A stretch of 64,000 nt of DNA. Source: Rhizophagus irregularis (taxonomy: Eukaryota > Glomeromycota > Glomeromycetes > Glomerales > Glomeraceae). How positions within the stretch are numbered: position 1 is the first letter of the stretch; every line of letters starts with the position of its first letter. Below, piece after piece: positions 1-11,519 of this stretch. The notes beneath the pieces are model-generated. The model saw nothing but the letters and a program-made list of their open reading frames with translations, made no database searches and was not told the origin of the DNA. The translations under genes and the position numbers were made by a program. The stretch is taken from contig NC_089456.1 of assembly GCF_026210795.1 (NCBI RefSeq), positions 498,501 through 562,500 of the forward strand, written 5' to 3'.

Positions 1-560
1 TCATTTTTAATGTTTATACAATCACCAATAGCGAGATGTTCTAAACGATGACATCTATTAATGATTTGCATTAAAGAATGATCAGTTATATTTGGTAAAT
101 TCAATAATTTGAGAGATTTTAAATCCGAACATTGTCCTGATATTCTACTAAGTATATCATCTTTAAGTTCTCTAACGTAAGAAAAATCGAGATATTTTAA
201 AACTCCACAAGATTCAGATATCAAATTCAATTCACCAGCAGAACAAGAAAGTCGCGACAAGTCAAGACTTTGAATAAAACAACCATAAGCATAAGAAGTA
301 GCATGTTGTCTCGTTCTAACTAAAGTTCTAATAAATTTATCAAAAGTTGAAGCGCGTTTCATAAAAGGTTTCTTCCATAATATTGGAGTGGTACAAGTGT
401 TCCATAGACGAGATACCAAACAACAAGTAGCCAAGTCAGGCTGAGCCTCTAAATGAAAAATTATTTCACATATAATATAAGCTTGGTTTGATAACGGTGT
501 CTCATAAGTTATTTCATAGTATTCGGTCGTTCGCATAACATTATATTGTGATATTGCCAT
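1..560 (-). CDS. F-box/LRR protein, 5' part (cut by window edge)
   Basis: An open frame runs uninterrupted from an ATG at 560 down to base 1, about 186 residues, and continues outside the window. Residues about 20-50 hold an F-box-like segment ending in CCLVSRLWN, the typical end of an F-box where Skp1 is bound. From about residue 90 onward it has leucine-rich repeats of the cysteine-containing GRR1/FBXL kind, seen as repeated pieces such as LKYLDFSYV and CSDLKSLKLL. By family knowledge this would be the substrate-binding subunit of an SCF ubiquitin ligase; the substrate is unknown. No intron is seen in this part. The start is the first ATG of the frame, with a stop-rich AT sequence upstream. 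F-box/LRR genes are a large family in Glomeromycotina, so this may be one of many paralogues. The F-box is only moderately conserved. Confidence 0.8.
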   Translation of the reverse strand, partial: MAISQYNVMRTTEYYEITYETPLSNQAYIICEIIFHLEAQPDLATCCLVSRLWNTCTTPILWKKPFMKRASTFDKFIRTLVRTRQHATSYAYGCFIQSLDLSRLSCSAGELNLISESCGVLKYLDFSYVRELKDDILSRISGQCSDLKSLKLLNLPNITDHSLMQIINRCHRLEHLAIGDCINIKN

Positions 561-1557
561 ACGTGTGGATTAACAGGTTTTTTTTTTTGTAAATAGTTTA
601 CGGTGTCCCCTAAGACAATAAATATAAACAAATAATAAAAAAGACAAGACCTATTAAAAAAAAAACCAAAAAAAAAGAGAGAGAGAGAATACAATAATAC
701 GTAAGTTTTAAAAAAGGAACGAATAAATAATGACGTAGAAAAGATAAAAAAGAATAACGCGTAGGAAGTTGGTGATAAAGAATAAACAAATATTCTTTTT
801 TTTGGGAGAAGAAGAAAAAAAAAATCTGGAGTTAAATAGAGAAAAGAAAATATAATTAATATCACAATATACAATAGGAATCAAAAAAGAAAGAATGGAA
901 GACAATTTCAATGGATTCTTTTTACTAATCAGATGGATAAGTATTTTTCTGAATAATAATCAATGAATTTGAATTTTCAATTTATAAATATTTATTTTGT
1001 AGAAAAAAAAGACCCTGGGTTTTGTGATTTTTTTTTTGTTGTTACACGAATATCCCATTAAGTTAAGGTACACAATTATCTAATAACATATGTACATCTT
1101 AATAAAACTCTATTATTTATACCTACATATCTTCTTTTGATCGCTACTTTGACTGATGTACCTGTTTTAGAGAAAATAAATTTTTTTTTTTCTTATAATT
1201 ATTAAAAAAAAAAACTGTACAACGAATGATGGATAAAAAAGGTGATATATAGAAGATAAGTGATAATTTCAGCCCAATCGACTAATCAAGAAAAAAAACT
1301 AGAAATTGGACAAGAAAACGAGAAAATTCAATCCAAAATGATAACATACCGTTTTGATTGAAATTCAAACCGGATTTTGATATGCTTATACAAGTTTTTT
1401 TTTTTTTTTTTCCTTGCAGATTTGGATTTAATTTAATTTAATTTGTTATGTTTTTGTGGAGATATAAAAAAATAATCAAAAAAAAATAAAAATAAAAATA
1501 AAAAATTAAAAAAAAAAATAAAATAAAATAAAATAAATGAAGAATAAAATAATAATA

Positions 1558-1614
<57 letters not shown>

Positions 1615-4600
1615 TACATATATATATATTAAATTCCATTTTTCAACTTTATGATAAAGTATAAACTCCCTAAAATGGGGATTTAAAATAAAAATAGTAA
1701 AATGGGAACCATAACAAAATAAAAAAATGCAGTATTAGAACCAGTAAACTTTCTGAACCCTTTAGATAATATGCTTGTGATCGCAATTTAAATAGATATG
1801 CATTGTACATCCACATATTCATGTTTTCAAATCTCAGGTAGAGCTGAGTTGAATAAATTACAGTATGTCACTACAATAATATATGTCATTCATATGGACC
1901 CCGAAAAATAAACAACGTAATCGGCGACACAATGTACAAGAGTATCACGATATTTGAGCGATAACGGCAAAAAAAAAATTTTTTTAATTTATGCTTGAAA
2001 AAAAAAATGCGCGCTTATTTCCGTTAGATTACGCCGCTTTTTTCAACAAATATTTCTGTTACGCACAGAACTACCATTCCACATTTGTTTATTGGCTATT
2101 GATAAAGATGCATTGTTCTCGTTAAGCTATCTTTGTACTTGGTTTCGATGTTACCAAAAAGAAACATGTTCACACATTATGGTCATACTTTGATTAATTG
2201 ACATTTTATTATACAAACATGTAAATATTATAGATTGACATGGGAGTTATTTATAGATTTAATTCAAGCTGTCGGAAAGTCCAAATTAATTTTTTACAAA
2301 AAAAAAAAACAATAAAATTTTTATCACATGATTTAAGTGTTTCACCACGGATTAAATTCGGACAAACTCCCAGAAAATCCAAATTTGCCCATTTTGTTTA
2401 CTATTTGGATTATTAAAGTTGGGTTCATCATAACAAACCCTCCCTGATTAATTCGATTCATTCTTGAGCCTACTTCCTAATAAGTATTAAAAACTCTAAA
2501 AATTTTTTCTAATTGGTTTATTTATGATTTTTATCATTTTAAAAGTAAACTTCCTTTTAGAGTAATTTGAATCTGTTCCACTATCGTATAATATAAATAA
2601 TAATTTAATTAGTACATAAATAAAAAAATTTTTTTTTTTTTTTTTAAATAAAAAAAAAGAATATTTGAAACATAACTCCTCAAATTCTTACGCCCTTAAA
2701 GTTCTTTAGATCGATTTTCTTTGTTATCATCATTTCAAAAACAAGATCTTGAGTAATTCTAAATTTCTTTCTAGAACGTCATTCTAAAGAGAAAGTTTAA
2801 AAGCGCGAAAATCCATTTCGTCGATCATCTGATTCGTTATTTTATTTAAAGTTTCCAAATTTCCATTCCCAAGAATACTTGTATATTAAAAATTTTTTTT
2901 TTTTAATTAGGAAACTTTGTTCCGAAGCATTTATTAATAGATTCATTATTCTTTATACTGAGTAATTGAAACAAAAGTAGATTAGTGTAAAGGCTTTTTA
3001 ATTCTGAATAAAGTATAATTTGATTCATTTTATAATTATTAACGATTATTATATAAGCATCATCATCTAACCTAAATTAGAATTTTATTCTAATTTTATA
3101 TATTCGTTTGTACGGCTTCGGATTTTGTTCTCCGCAACAATATTTAAAAAAAAAAAATGCAAAGCGCGTAATTATAAAACGCGCGGAACCGATTAAAACA
3201 AACAAATAATTAAATTAATTATTGTCTGAATAACTAGAAAGTAGAAGAATATTACTAAATACTAAATTTTGTTTTAATAATACTAAGAGATAAAGAATTC
3301 GTCCATTGATATCAAATCCAATACAAAAAAACAAGGGTACTGCAATATCTATTTCAGCCACATTAAAAAATACTTTAGAAGTCTATAACCGTGATTATTT
3401 TATTACTAATTTTAATTATAATTAATTAACTATTTTTGTAATTTGATTTGTTAAATTAGATCAAATTTATCAGCGGTGATATACTGATCTAACTGAATAT
3501 TTATACAAATTTACAAGTATAAAGCTTTATATTAAATATAAAAATTAATTTAGAAAAAAAAATTTTTTTATATATATAAATTAATTTGATTTTTTTAATT
3601 AATCTTTTATATTATTCTTTATTAAATCTCTTTTTTTTCTGGTATTTTTTTTTTTTTAACTATTCCTTTATTTTAAAATCTTATTTTTTATTTCTATTTT
3701 CTAAATTGCAATTATAATAATTATAATGAAAAATTAAAGAAATAATATTTAATAATTTCTTATAAAAACTGTTTAATATTGATTTATACACAGTATATTA
3801 TATTTTAATTAAAAGCTCAATTTATAAAGAAAATTCTTTTATATGTATTTTTTACAATAGCATGTTTAAAGAAAATAAAATGTAAGCTGTAAAAAAATGA
3901 ACACTTATAAATTCATATTGCTTATTATTTAACAAAACCCATATGATCTCAAATAAGTATTCAAATAACCTTTCAAAATATAAAGGTTTTATTAAATTTA
4001 AAGTATATTTATTATTATTCAGATATTCTTTTTTTTAAACTTTTTTTTTTAAAAAAAAAATATATATACTAATAGTAATAAGTATCAATTAATATTTCAC
4101 TTATATTTTTACTTTTTTAATATTTATAAATCTAATCTTTTATTTTTTTTATTTTTTATTTTTTTTATTATACTCAAAGGGAATAGTATTTCTTATTAAA
4201 GGAGAATTTAATAATTTAATTAATTATAAAATATCATAAAATACTAATTATGAAAAATATTATATTTCTATATTTATTTTTTTAGAAATCAAATTCACAA
4301 TTCTAAAGATAAAATATCAAAAGAATTTACAATTTCAGATGCAATAATTTAATATCAAAAATGTATAAAATGTAAAAAATATGTAACTTTCTTTAGTTGA
4401 GAGAAAGAATGCAATAATTATTCCTAGTTAATTAATAGACGAAATATTCAAGTACTTTGCAATGAATTAGAAGAAAACTTCATATCAGAAAGTTTTTAAA
4501 AATAAAGAAACCAAGATATATCTATTGCATGTGTTATAAATAATTGGATAAGCATATTCATAAACATACAGAGCAAAATAAAAGATCAAATTGTATTCAA

Positions 4601-6322
4601 GATAAATTGCATAAATAAATATTGAAAAGGAATCAATTTTATTGCAAATTGGTTTATTAAAATTTTCTATACAGGTAAAAATTTAAAATTGAGAAAAATT
4701 TTAAATTTTATTGTAAAAGCTGTCTTTCCTTTTCTCCTAAAATTAAAATTATATCATCATTTACAAAATCTGATAAAACTCTTAGCCTTTTTATTATATA
4801 AACTCTTTCCTTAATATATTTACCAGAAATAAATTACAAGATATTAATTAACTGTAAAAGTTTAAATCAAAAATTTGGAATTAAAGTTATTAAACTCTGG
4901 AAATCATATAAAGCAACAAATAAAAAAAGGATTAATTAAGCTTATCAGGATTACTTTTTGAATATTAGTATTATACCTTTCCAAATTTCATCACAGTTTA
5001 AATAAAAACTTGCTATTAGTAATCAATAAGAATAAATTACAAAAACTTTATCTGAAAATTCAATTACAAAATAGTTACTTTTCTTGTTTTGTTCTTACTA
5101 GTATAAATTTTCTTTATGTGACATTTAGTTGATTAGTGTACTAAGTAGTTTAGCATATAAACCAAAATTATTATTATCACTTTACTATCTTTTTACTTTA
5201 TAAAATGTAATTAGACATAGTGAACATTATAAATAAAATTAAAAAAGAAAACAAGTTAATAGTGCTGTTTTATATAAAAACTATACTGAGAATTAAATAT
5301 ATAAAATCTTGCAGTTATAGATAATATTGATTTTTAACAAAAAACTTTTCTTTTAAAAATATATATGACAATATTAGAAACAGTTCACATACAATTTTAA
5401 GAATAGTATTTCAGTTAAAAATTTCCAATTAACTAATAATATGTTAAGAAAAAGTGACTATTTTGAAAGAAAATATACATATATTTGATATAAATCTTAC
5501 TATATAAGAAGTTTTAGATGGATTTCAAAATATAGCTAGATTTTTAAAGAATAAATAAAAGGAATTTAGAATATAATCAAAATTTTGATGCAAAAATAAT
5601 TAAGAAAACAATACTAGAGGAATTGAATATAGCTATCAAGATCCTTTTCTTTACATTATAATTCTTAAATCAAAAGATAATCCAAACTCAGATCAAGCAA
5701 TTTTAGGAGTGCTAATATATATAAAGCTAATTTTAATTTACTAGAAATTGCATAAACATTATTACTGATAAAGCAATTTTTTATTATTTAATCAGATGTC
5801 AAGTACAATAGTCTTAATTAAAACTATTACTTGAATAATGGCATATTTTGAAAGACTTTTACTTAGTTTTAATTGTATTATTCTTCAGCTATAAGCTTTT
5901 AAATTTAGTAAGAAGATTAGACATTTGATTTCTTAACAAGTTTGAAGCAGCTATTAACTATCAAATAATATCTAAAGTTTTAGACTTTTTGTAGGGTGGT
6001 TATTAGAATCTCCATTAATATATATACGAAAAAAAATATTAATTTATCGGAAATAATAGATGAAATCTAATATTAATATTTTTTCAAAATTATTTAATAT
6101 TTTTATTATCAGTAAGCTGAAATATGAAAAGCTTACTGAATAGAAATAAGAATTAGAAATCACAAATTATAACAAGATATTCTTACTGCAGCATCAACTT
6201 TTTTTCCAAATACAGGTAAATTAAATTATACAGTAGTAATTATACTCAACATCTTTCTACTTTGATTAAATATCCAAAATTTAATAAAATTCTGCAATAT
6301 GTTGAATTATTTAAAATATTAT
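561..6322. other. Gene-free AT-rich stretch
   Basis: No credible coding sequence on either strand. The first kilobase holds long A and T runs and probably the promoter of the F-box gene. The rest is low-complexity AT sequence with short poly-A and poly-T tracts. The short open frames here are rich in Phe, Ile, Tyr and Lys, as random AT-rich DNA gives. I saw no tRNA, rRNA or complete mobile element, but old and heavily mutated element remains cannot be excluded by eye. Confidence 0.6.
1551..1632. repeat. (TA)n microsatellite
   Basis: About 80 bp of alternating T and A, broken by a few AATA units, with A-rich sequence before it. It is a simple-sequence repeat with no coding content. Confidence 0.9.
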
Positions 6323-6743
6323 TACTAGTAAAAAAAATGATCTATCCTACATATATCTTATATATAAATGCTTTGCAATAAAAAAGGACAAAACTACTGA
6401 AAAAATTCAAATTTTATTTTATATGCCAAAAATATTTTAAATGCTATAATTTATATTAATTCATTTTTTTATTTTTTTTAGTAGTTTTGTTTCTTTCTAC
6501 TGCAAAATGTCTATATATCTTACATATATCAGGCACTCAAAATATAGAAATCTTATACAAATAATATATATATCATATACATATTAGGTATTTATATATA
6601 TTATATACTTATCAGGTATCTGATATGTAGTACTTGATGTGTAGTGTGTATGATATGTGTATTATTTGTGTAAGATTTTCTATATTTTGAATACCTAATA
6701 TATATAAGATATGATGTATAGAATAGATCATTTTTTACCAGTA
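6323..6743. mobile_element. Foldback (inverted-repeat) element, about 421 bp
   Basis: The left end reads TACTAGTAAAAAAAATGATC and the right end is its near reverse complement, GATCATTTTTTACCAGTA. Pairing continues inward with mismatches (ATATATCTTATATATA against TATATATAAGATATGATG). A second inner pair is formed by ATAGAAATCTTATACAAATA and TATTTGTGTAAGATTTTCTA. There is no open frame inside. Structure and size fit a non-autonomous foldback/MITE. I could not fix a target-site duplication, so the superfamily is unknown. Confidence 0.6.
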
Positions 6744-6792
6744 TCAATGAACATTAATAATGAAAATAATAATTAAAAGCCTGTTTCACAAA

Positions 6793-7069
6793 TCGAAAAG
6801 TGAGGTATCAATTAGTCACCAATCAGATAATTTGCTAACTTTTGACCCAGTGATTAGAAAAGAATGAAATATAGTTCATTGAAATCGTCTTAACAAGTCA
6901 AATCTAATGGTAATATCATTAGATTCGCCTTATTGAGATGATTCCAATGAGCTATATTTTATCCTTTTCTGATCACTGGATCAAAAGTTAGCAAACTGCC
7001 TGATTGGTAATAGTATTTGGTGAAAATGCCAATTGGTGACTGATTGATGCCTGATTTTTCACTTTTTGA
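6793..7069. mobile_element. Foldback element centred on 6913, about 277 bp
   Basis: Two arms of about 130 bp are reverse complements of each other with scattered mismatches. The centre is AATCTAATG, 7 bases, CATTAGATT (6901-6925). Paired landmarks are TTTGCTAACTTTTGACCCAG on the left with CTGGATCAAAAGTTAGCAAA on the right, and the ends TCGAAAAGTGA and TCACTTTTTGA. No coding sequence. It begins 50 bp after the preceding foldback. The arms are more GC-rich than the surroundings, which suggests a later arrival than the DNA around it. Confidence 0.75.
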
Positions 7070-8012
7070 CCTGTGTTTAATGAAATATTTGAATTCATTT
7101 TATTAAACAAAATATTACTGAAAATATTATTGATGAAATAAAATTAAAAGCAAATATTAAAGTATTATAGGCTGAAAGGGAAAGAATTAATCTATTTCTA
7201 AGTTAATATTTGAAAATACTTTAATTTTTCAAGTTAATGTGCTATTAATTTTAAAAGAAAAATATTATAGAAACTAGTAGAAGTCTTAGTTATAATTTTT
7301 AATATGATAGATCTATTATCACATCAGATTTTAAAGATCTTTTAAAATGATTGTCAACTCATGTGGCATTCTGATAATTAATATATTTTATACCAGCTTT
7401 AAAGAATGCAATTAAAGTTAAGTAATTCATAAAAACCAAATTATTAATAAAAAAAAGTTGAATATAAATATAAGCTGAGATAGAAAAGTCAGAAAATGAA
7501 ATCAGGAAGTTGAAACATATTTCTATAAAAAATAAAAATACAGTCAATATACGATATTACTGTATTTTGCAAATAGTATTAAAATATTATAATATATATA
7601 TATATATATAACAGTATTTTTATATACAATATTTAATATTTATTCAGCTTGAAGTGCTAAATAAGTGATTTATTATTCAGTATCCCATAATTTGAATATT
7701 ACCTGATATAATTTTGATGATCATATGAATATAGCTTATGATAATTTGTTTATATGGTATATGAATTTAATATCAATAAAGTATATATAGATTATTAAAA
7801 AAAAAAAAAAAAATATTACCTAGTATATGAATTTTTGCCTGATACACAATTTTTTTGCTTAATACATGAATTTTTACCTAATATATAATTTATTATAACT
7901 ATTTTTAATTATAAAAAATTATGTAATACTAGATTAACATTCAGTATTTTGTATACTATATTATATTATTGGTAGAGTGAAGGTAAAAATAAATTGATTT
8001 ATTGTATTATAA

Positions 8013-8775
8013 TTATCCCTTAAACTGTAAAGCAATTAGCGCAAATTTGCCCGCAATTTTACCAAATTTTAGCTCTCATCTAATTTTATGAAAAATAAAG
8101 CAATTTTAATAAAATTTTTTTCCAAGATAGTTTAAATTATATATTGTGCAGCAATTATTATCATTTATTAATTATATATTAGAAAATCGAAAATTACCCA
8201 TTAGTCAAAAGTTGTATTTTAAGATAATCACAAAATTTTAAAAAACTTTGCACTTAACTTCGACGATTTCATTGATAATTAATTGTAGCTATATAAAAGC
8301 TTAATAGAATATGTAGAATTTGGTATGAGAAACGACTTTTGTTAATATGATTTTTGATATTTAAAAGTAGGATTTTGACTTTATATAGAACCTTAATGAA
8401 AATTTTATTATGCATTTTAATTATATATTCATAATAATTGATTTTTTTTTATCTCTATTTTGTTTATTATAATGCAAAATTTTTATAATAAAAATAAAAA
8501 GTTATAATAAATATTCAAATAGAGAAAAAATATGGTAAGAAAAGTTTAAATTTTATTATATAAAAATTCTGATACTATTTTTGCGGGTTAATTTCTAATC
8601 CAATTTTAATGATCAATTGTATATCTAACTCATACAATTTATGGCCAGAATGTAGATCAATTTGGCTGCAAAATTATGTGACGATCTGGCCAAAATTAAA
8701 GAATTTTTTATAGCGTCATTTATTCTAATTTAGAAATTGCGGGCAAATTTGCCCGCAAAACAGTTTAAGGGATAA
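8013..8775. mobile_element. 763-bp terminal-inverted-repeat element with TAA duplication
   Basis: The left end TTATCCCTTAAACTG matches the right end CAGTTTAAGGGATAA perfectly as a 15-bp inverted repeat, and TAA flanks both sides (8010-8012 and 8776-8778). Just inside each end lies a GC-rich subterminal motif, GCAAATTTGCCCGCAATT on the left and AATTGCGGGCAAATTTGCCC on the right. The right copy contains a perfect 18-bp palindrome at 8739-8756. There is no transposase frame, so it is non-autonomous. A three-base TWA target site fits the PIF/Harbinger superfamily; a TA site (Tc1/mariner) cannot be excluded. Confidence 0.8.
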
Positions 8776-9058
8776 TAATTTTATATGAATAAAGAACCTA
8801 TAATCTAAAAAACTTGATGTACATATTTACAATTATTATATAAATCTGAAAATTTTATAATAGTAGTTTCTTCATTAATACTAATATTCCAGTTTTATAA
8901 TAGTTAATATCCAATAAATTATATATTTATATTGATAATCTTTGCCTGCCAATTTTAGGGGTTAATGCAAGTTGAGTTGTCCATTGACTTGTAAAAATTT
9001 ATTTTTTACAAATAAAACTTTTTGCCAATATATAAAACTTTTAAATTATATATAGCAT

Positions 9059-9264
9059 GTGTATTTTAGCCTGCTGTGCAAGTTTACTTAGTACGTAACA
9101 TGGGGTTTTGAACACTATTTTTGACTTATTTGAATTTTTTCATTTTCGTTATCCATTTTAGATATGATTGGCAAAGATTATTCATTCATATATAAAGTCA
9201 AAAATAGTGTTAAAAATTAGCTTTTTTATCACTAAGTAAACTTGTAAAGCAGGATAAAATACAC
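9059..9264. mobile_element. Inverted-repeat element, about 206 bp
   Basis: The ends are GTGTATTTTAGCCTGCT and AGCAGGATAAAATACAC. Pairing continues inward through AAGTTTACTTAGT and ACTAAGTAAACTT, and further in through AACACTATTTTTGACTT and AAGTCAAAAATAGTGTT, so each arm is about 70 bp. No coding content. It is consistent with a MITE. The target-site duplication is not clear. Confidence 0.7.
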
Positions 9265-9299
9265 TTATTCTATAACTTTCATACTTACATTAATTTTAA

Positions 9300-9560
9300 T
9301 TTATAAAAAAATGGCTTATTTATAAAATGTCAAATTACATAATTATGTTGCCCAAATTATTTTGGAATGTCATAATTATAAATAAAATCCCAAGTTTAAT
9401 TATGGCATTTCAAATTATTTTGGCATTTTACATCATAGTAAATTACATATAAACTGAATAAATTACAGCATTTTAAATTATAATTATATATAGTATTCCA
9501 AAATAATTTAGACAGCATATATAGCCAATTTACATTTATATTATGCATATTTTGAACTTC
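9300..9560. repeat. Degenerate inverted repeat
   Basis: CCAAATTATTTTGGAATG near 9352 faces TATTCCAAAATAATTTAG near 9491 as a reverse complement, and short AAATTATTTTGG pieces recur between them. It looks like an old foldback or two opposed copies of a small repeat. The borders are approximate. Confidence 0.45.
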
Positions 9561-9931
9561 TAACAAAGTTTTTATTGTCAAATTACCATTGTTAAGATAT
9601 TTATTAATATAATAATACTCAGGATTTGATAGTCACTTTAATATATAAGTCCATTTTGAATATTATAGTTTGCTAATAATATTCTAATTATAAAAATGCA
9701 TATATGATACGAGATAATTAATTATTTGCTATAACTGTTCTTTCTTCTTTTTTGTCTACTTATGTAAAAAATAATGATAAAATAATTAAGGACTATTCTG
9801 ATAATGTGAGGCACATCTTTAACTTAAAAAGTATTATACATATTAATGATCAGAAACTCTTATATTATGAGAAGTTATATTTAAAAATTTTTTATCATTG
9901 GAAGTACCATCATTTTTCACTATACTCCAAA

Positions 9932-10175
9932 TAAGGTTGCTTGCCGAAACCTAGGGGTTTAGGCAAGATGGCGTTTCGCCAAAAAGCGAAATTCTGCCGA
10001 AACTATATTAAAGTTATATTAAAAAACTGGCGAAACTCTGGAGAAAGGCGAAACTGCTGAAACTTATTATAAATGCCGAAACTGCCGAAACTCTGCCGAA
10101 ACTATAATAAATCTATAGTAAAATTTTGACGAAACTAATCGTAGGATTTTGAAGAGGTTTAGACAAGCAACCTTA
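9932..10175. mobile_element. hAT-like MITE, 244 bp, with 8-bp target duplication
   Basis: The left end TAAGGTTGCTTGCCGAAACC and the right end GGTTTAGACAAGCAACCTTA are inverted repeats with few mismatches. ACTCCAAA flanks both sides exactly (9924-9931 and 10176-10183). An 8-bp duplication is the hallmark of hAT (and P) elements, so the superfamily call is an inference from length. The inside is built from degenerate repeats of GCCGAAACT on both strands (for example CTGCCGAAACTATA), not from a protein-coding frame. A second member lies at 13849-14075. Confidence 0.85.
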
Positions 10176-10283
10176 ACTCCAAATTTGTTTTACCTATATC
10201 TCAAACTTCAACTTGAAAGTTCTTCAAACCTGTTGAATAACTTTGTGCTATTAAAATTGAATAAGCAATTTTCTTTTTAAATA

Positions 10284-10455
10284 CAGTTAACTCTTGTTAT
10301 AATGAACCTTAGGTTTTAGACCTCAACTTCGCTATAGGGCTATAGTGAAAATTTTAAGAGATTTGATTGGTTAATTCGTTATAGCAAGAGGAAATTTATT
10401 ATAGTTGTCTGAAAAATTCACTATATCAAAGGTTCGCTATATTAAGGTTTGACTG
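10284..10455. mobile_element. pogo/Tc1-type MITE, 172 bp, flanked by TA
   Basis: The left end CAGTTAACTCTTGTTATAAT and the right end AGCGAACC-type sequence ending TTAAGGTTTGACTG form imperfect inverted repeats starting with CAGT(C/T)AA, flanked on both sides by TA (10282-10283 and 10456-10457). TIRs beginning CAGT-AAACCTC and carrying TATA-ACGAAC-like sequence are typical of pogo-type elements, which duplicate TA. No transposase frame exists inside, so this is a short internally deleted derivative. Confidence 0.8.
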
Positions 10456-10693
10456 TATATTGTCTATATTATATTTATAATAACTATGCTATGAATATAC
10501 AGAATTATTTATAAAAATTTTATCAACTTCATTATAACTGAGTGATGATATACTTCCTTCTTTTTTTACATTTTTTCATATAAAATTAGAATATGCAAGA
10601 TGCTTTTTAGTGGATTTAGTAATATATTTCTTCAGGTAATCATTAGCATATTTGATAGTATTTTTACAGATAATTATCAAGAAGTTGTATACA

Positions 10694-11519
10694 GTTAGGG
10701 ATGGTAAAGTCCTAGATTCTGGATCTAAAGACTTGATCCTAGGACCTAATCTGCAAATCTTTAAGTCCAAATTTTGGACCAGAAGCAAACCAGGTTCTAA
10801 AAAGTTCTAGCCAATAAAGTATCAATATATATTAGATAGAAATCAAACATTAAATATACAGGTTATAAGAGATCTATATAAAATTATAAAACTTACTATA
10901 AATTTGATTTTAATTAATAAATTATAAAAAAATGCACTGTGATATTGCAATGCAATTTTTATATAGTTAAAATCATATAAAAAAGTAAGTTGCGATATTG
11001 CGATTCATATTTTTATATTAAAATTATATAAAAAGATGAATTGCAATATCGCAATTCACTTTTTTTATTAAAATCAATATAAAAAAGTGAATCACAATAT
11101 CGCAATTCACTTTTTTTATTAAAATCAATATAAAAAAGTGAATCACAATACCGCAACTCACTTTTTTTTATATAAAATCTATAAAAAAGTGAATCGCAAT
11201 ATCGCAACTCACTTTTTTTATATAAAATCTATAAAAAAGTGAATCGCAATACTGCAACTCAATTTTTTTATATAAAATCAATATAAAATAGTAAATTCCA
11301 ATACCACAATTCACTTTTTTTATATAGAATCAATATAAAAAAGTAAATTCCAATATCCCAATTCATGTTTTTTACATTTAGTTATTACTAGATCCATAAA
11401 ATCTATAAATAACTTAGTTTAAGATCAGATCCAGGACTGGTCCTAATAGGACCTGGTTTACAGATCCATTCAATAGAACTTATAAGTCCTAGGACTAGAA
11501 CCAGACTAGGACTGACTTA
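10694..11519. mobile_element. Possible TIR element carrying the 51-bp array
   Basis: Sequence rich in GTCCTAG / CCTAGGAC lies on both sides of the tandem array (left around 10710-10800, right around 11430-11515) and is roughly in inverted orientation: AGTCCTAGATTCTGGATC on the left, and on the right GATCCAGGACTGGTCC and AGTCCTAGGACTAG. This suggests one element with the array as its centre. Ends and target duplication are not resolved. Confidence 0.4.
10925..11375. repeat. 51-bp tandem repeat array, about nine units
   Basis: Successive copies of a block around GCAATATCGCAACTCACTTT are spaced 50-53 bp apart at about 10947, 11000, 11051, 11102, 11153, 11204, 11254, 11306 and 11358. Each unit contains the inverted pair AAAAAAGTGA and TCACTTTTTT, so single strands can fold. 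Because 51 is a multiple of three, the minus strand shows a 17-residue periodic open frame over several units; I regard this as a by-product of the repeat, not a gene. The outer units are more diverged than the central ones. Confidence 0.9.

Noticed and set aside
7359-7547. 62-codon minus-strand frame rich in Phe and Ile
   Set aside because: Typical random open frame in AT-rich DNA; no neighbours or motifs support it.
9752-9934. 60-codon plus-strand frame starting at TTG
   Set aside because: No ATG, no domain, and its end falls in the target-site duplication of the MITE, so it is chance sequence.
11013-11207. Minus-strand open frame with 17-residue repeats
   Set aside because: It is the direct result of a 51-bp tandem array whose unit length is a multiple of three; composition and context give no support for a gene.
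10925-11375. Possible CRISPR-like array
   Set aside because: Units are contiguous near-identical copies without unique spacers, and the DNA is from a spliced eukaryotic genome.
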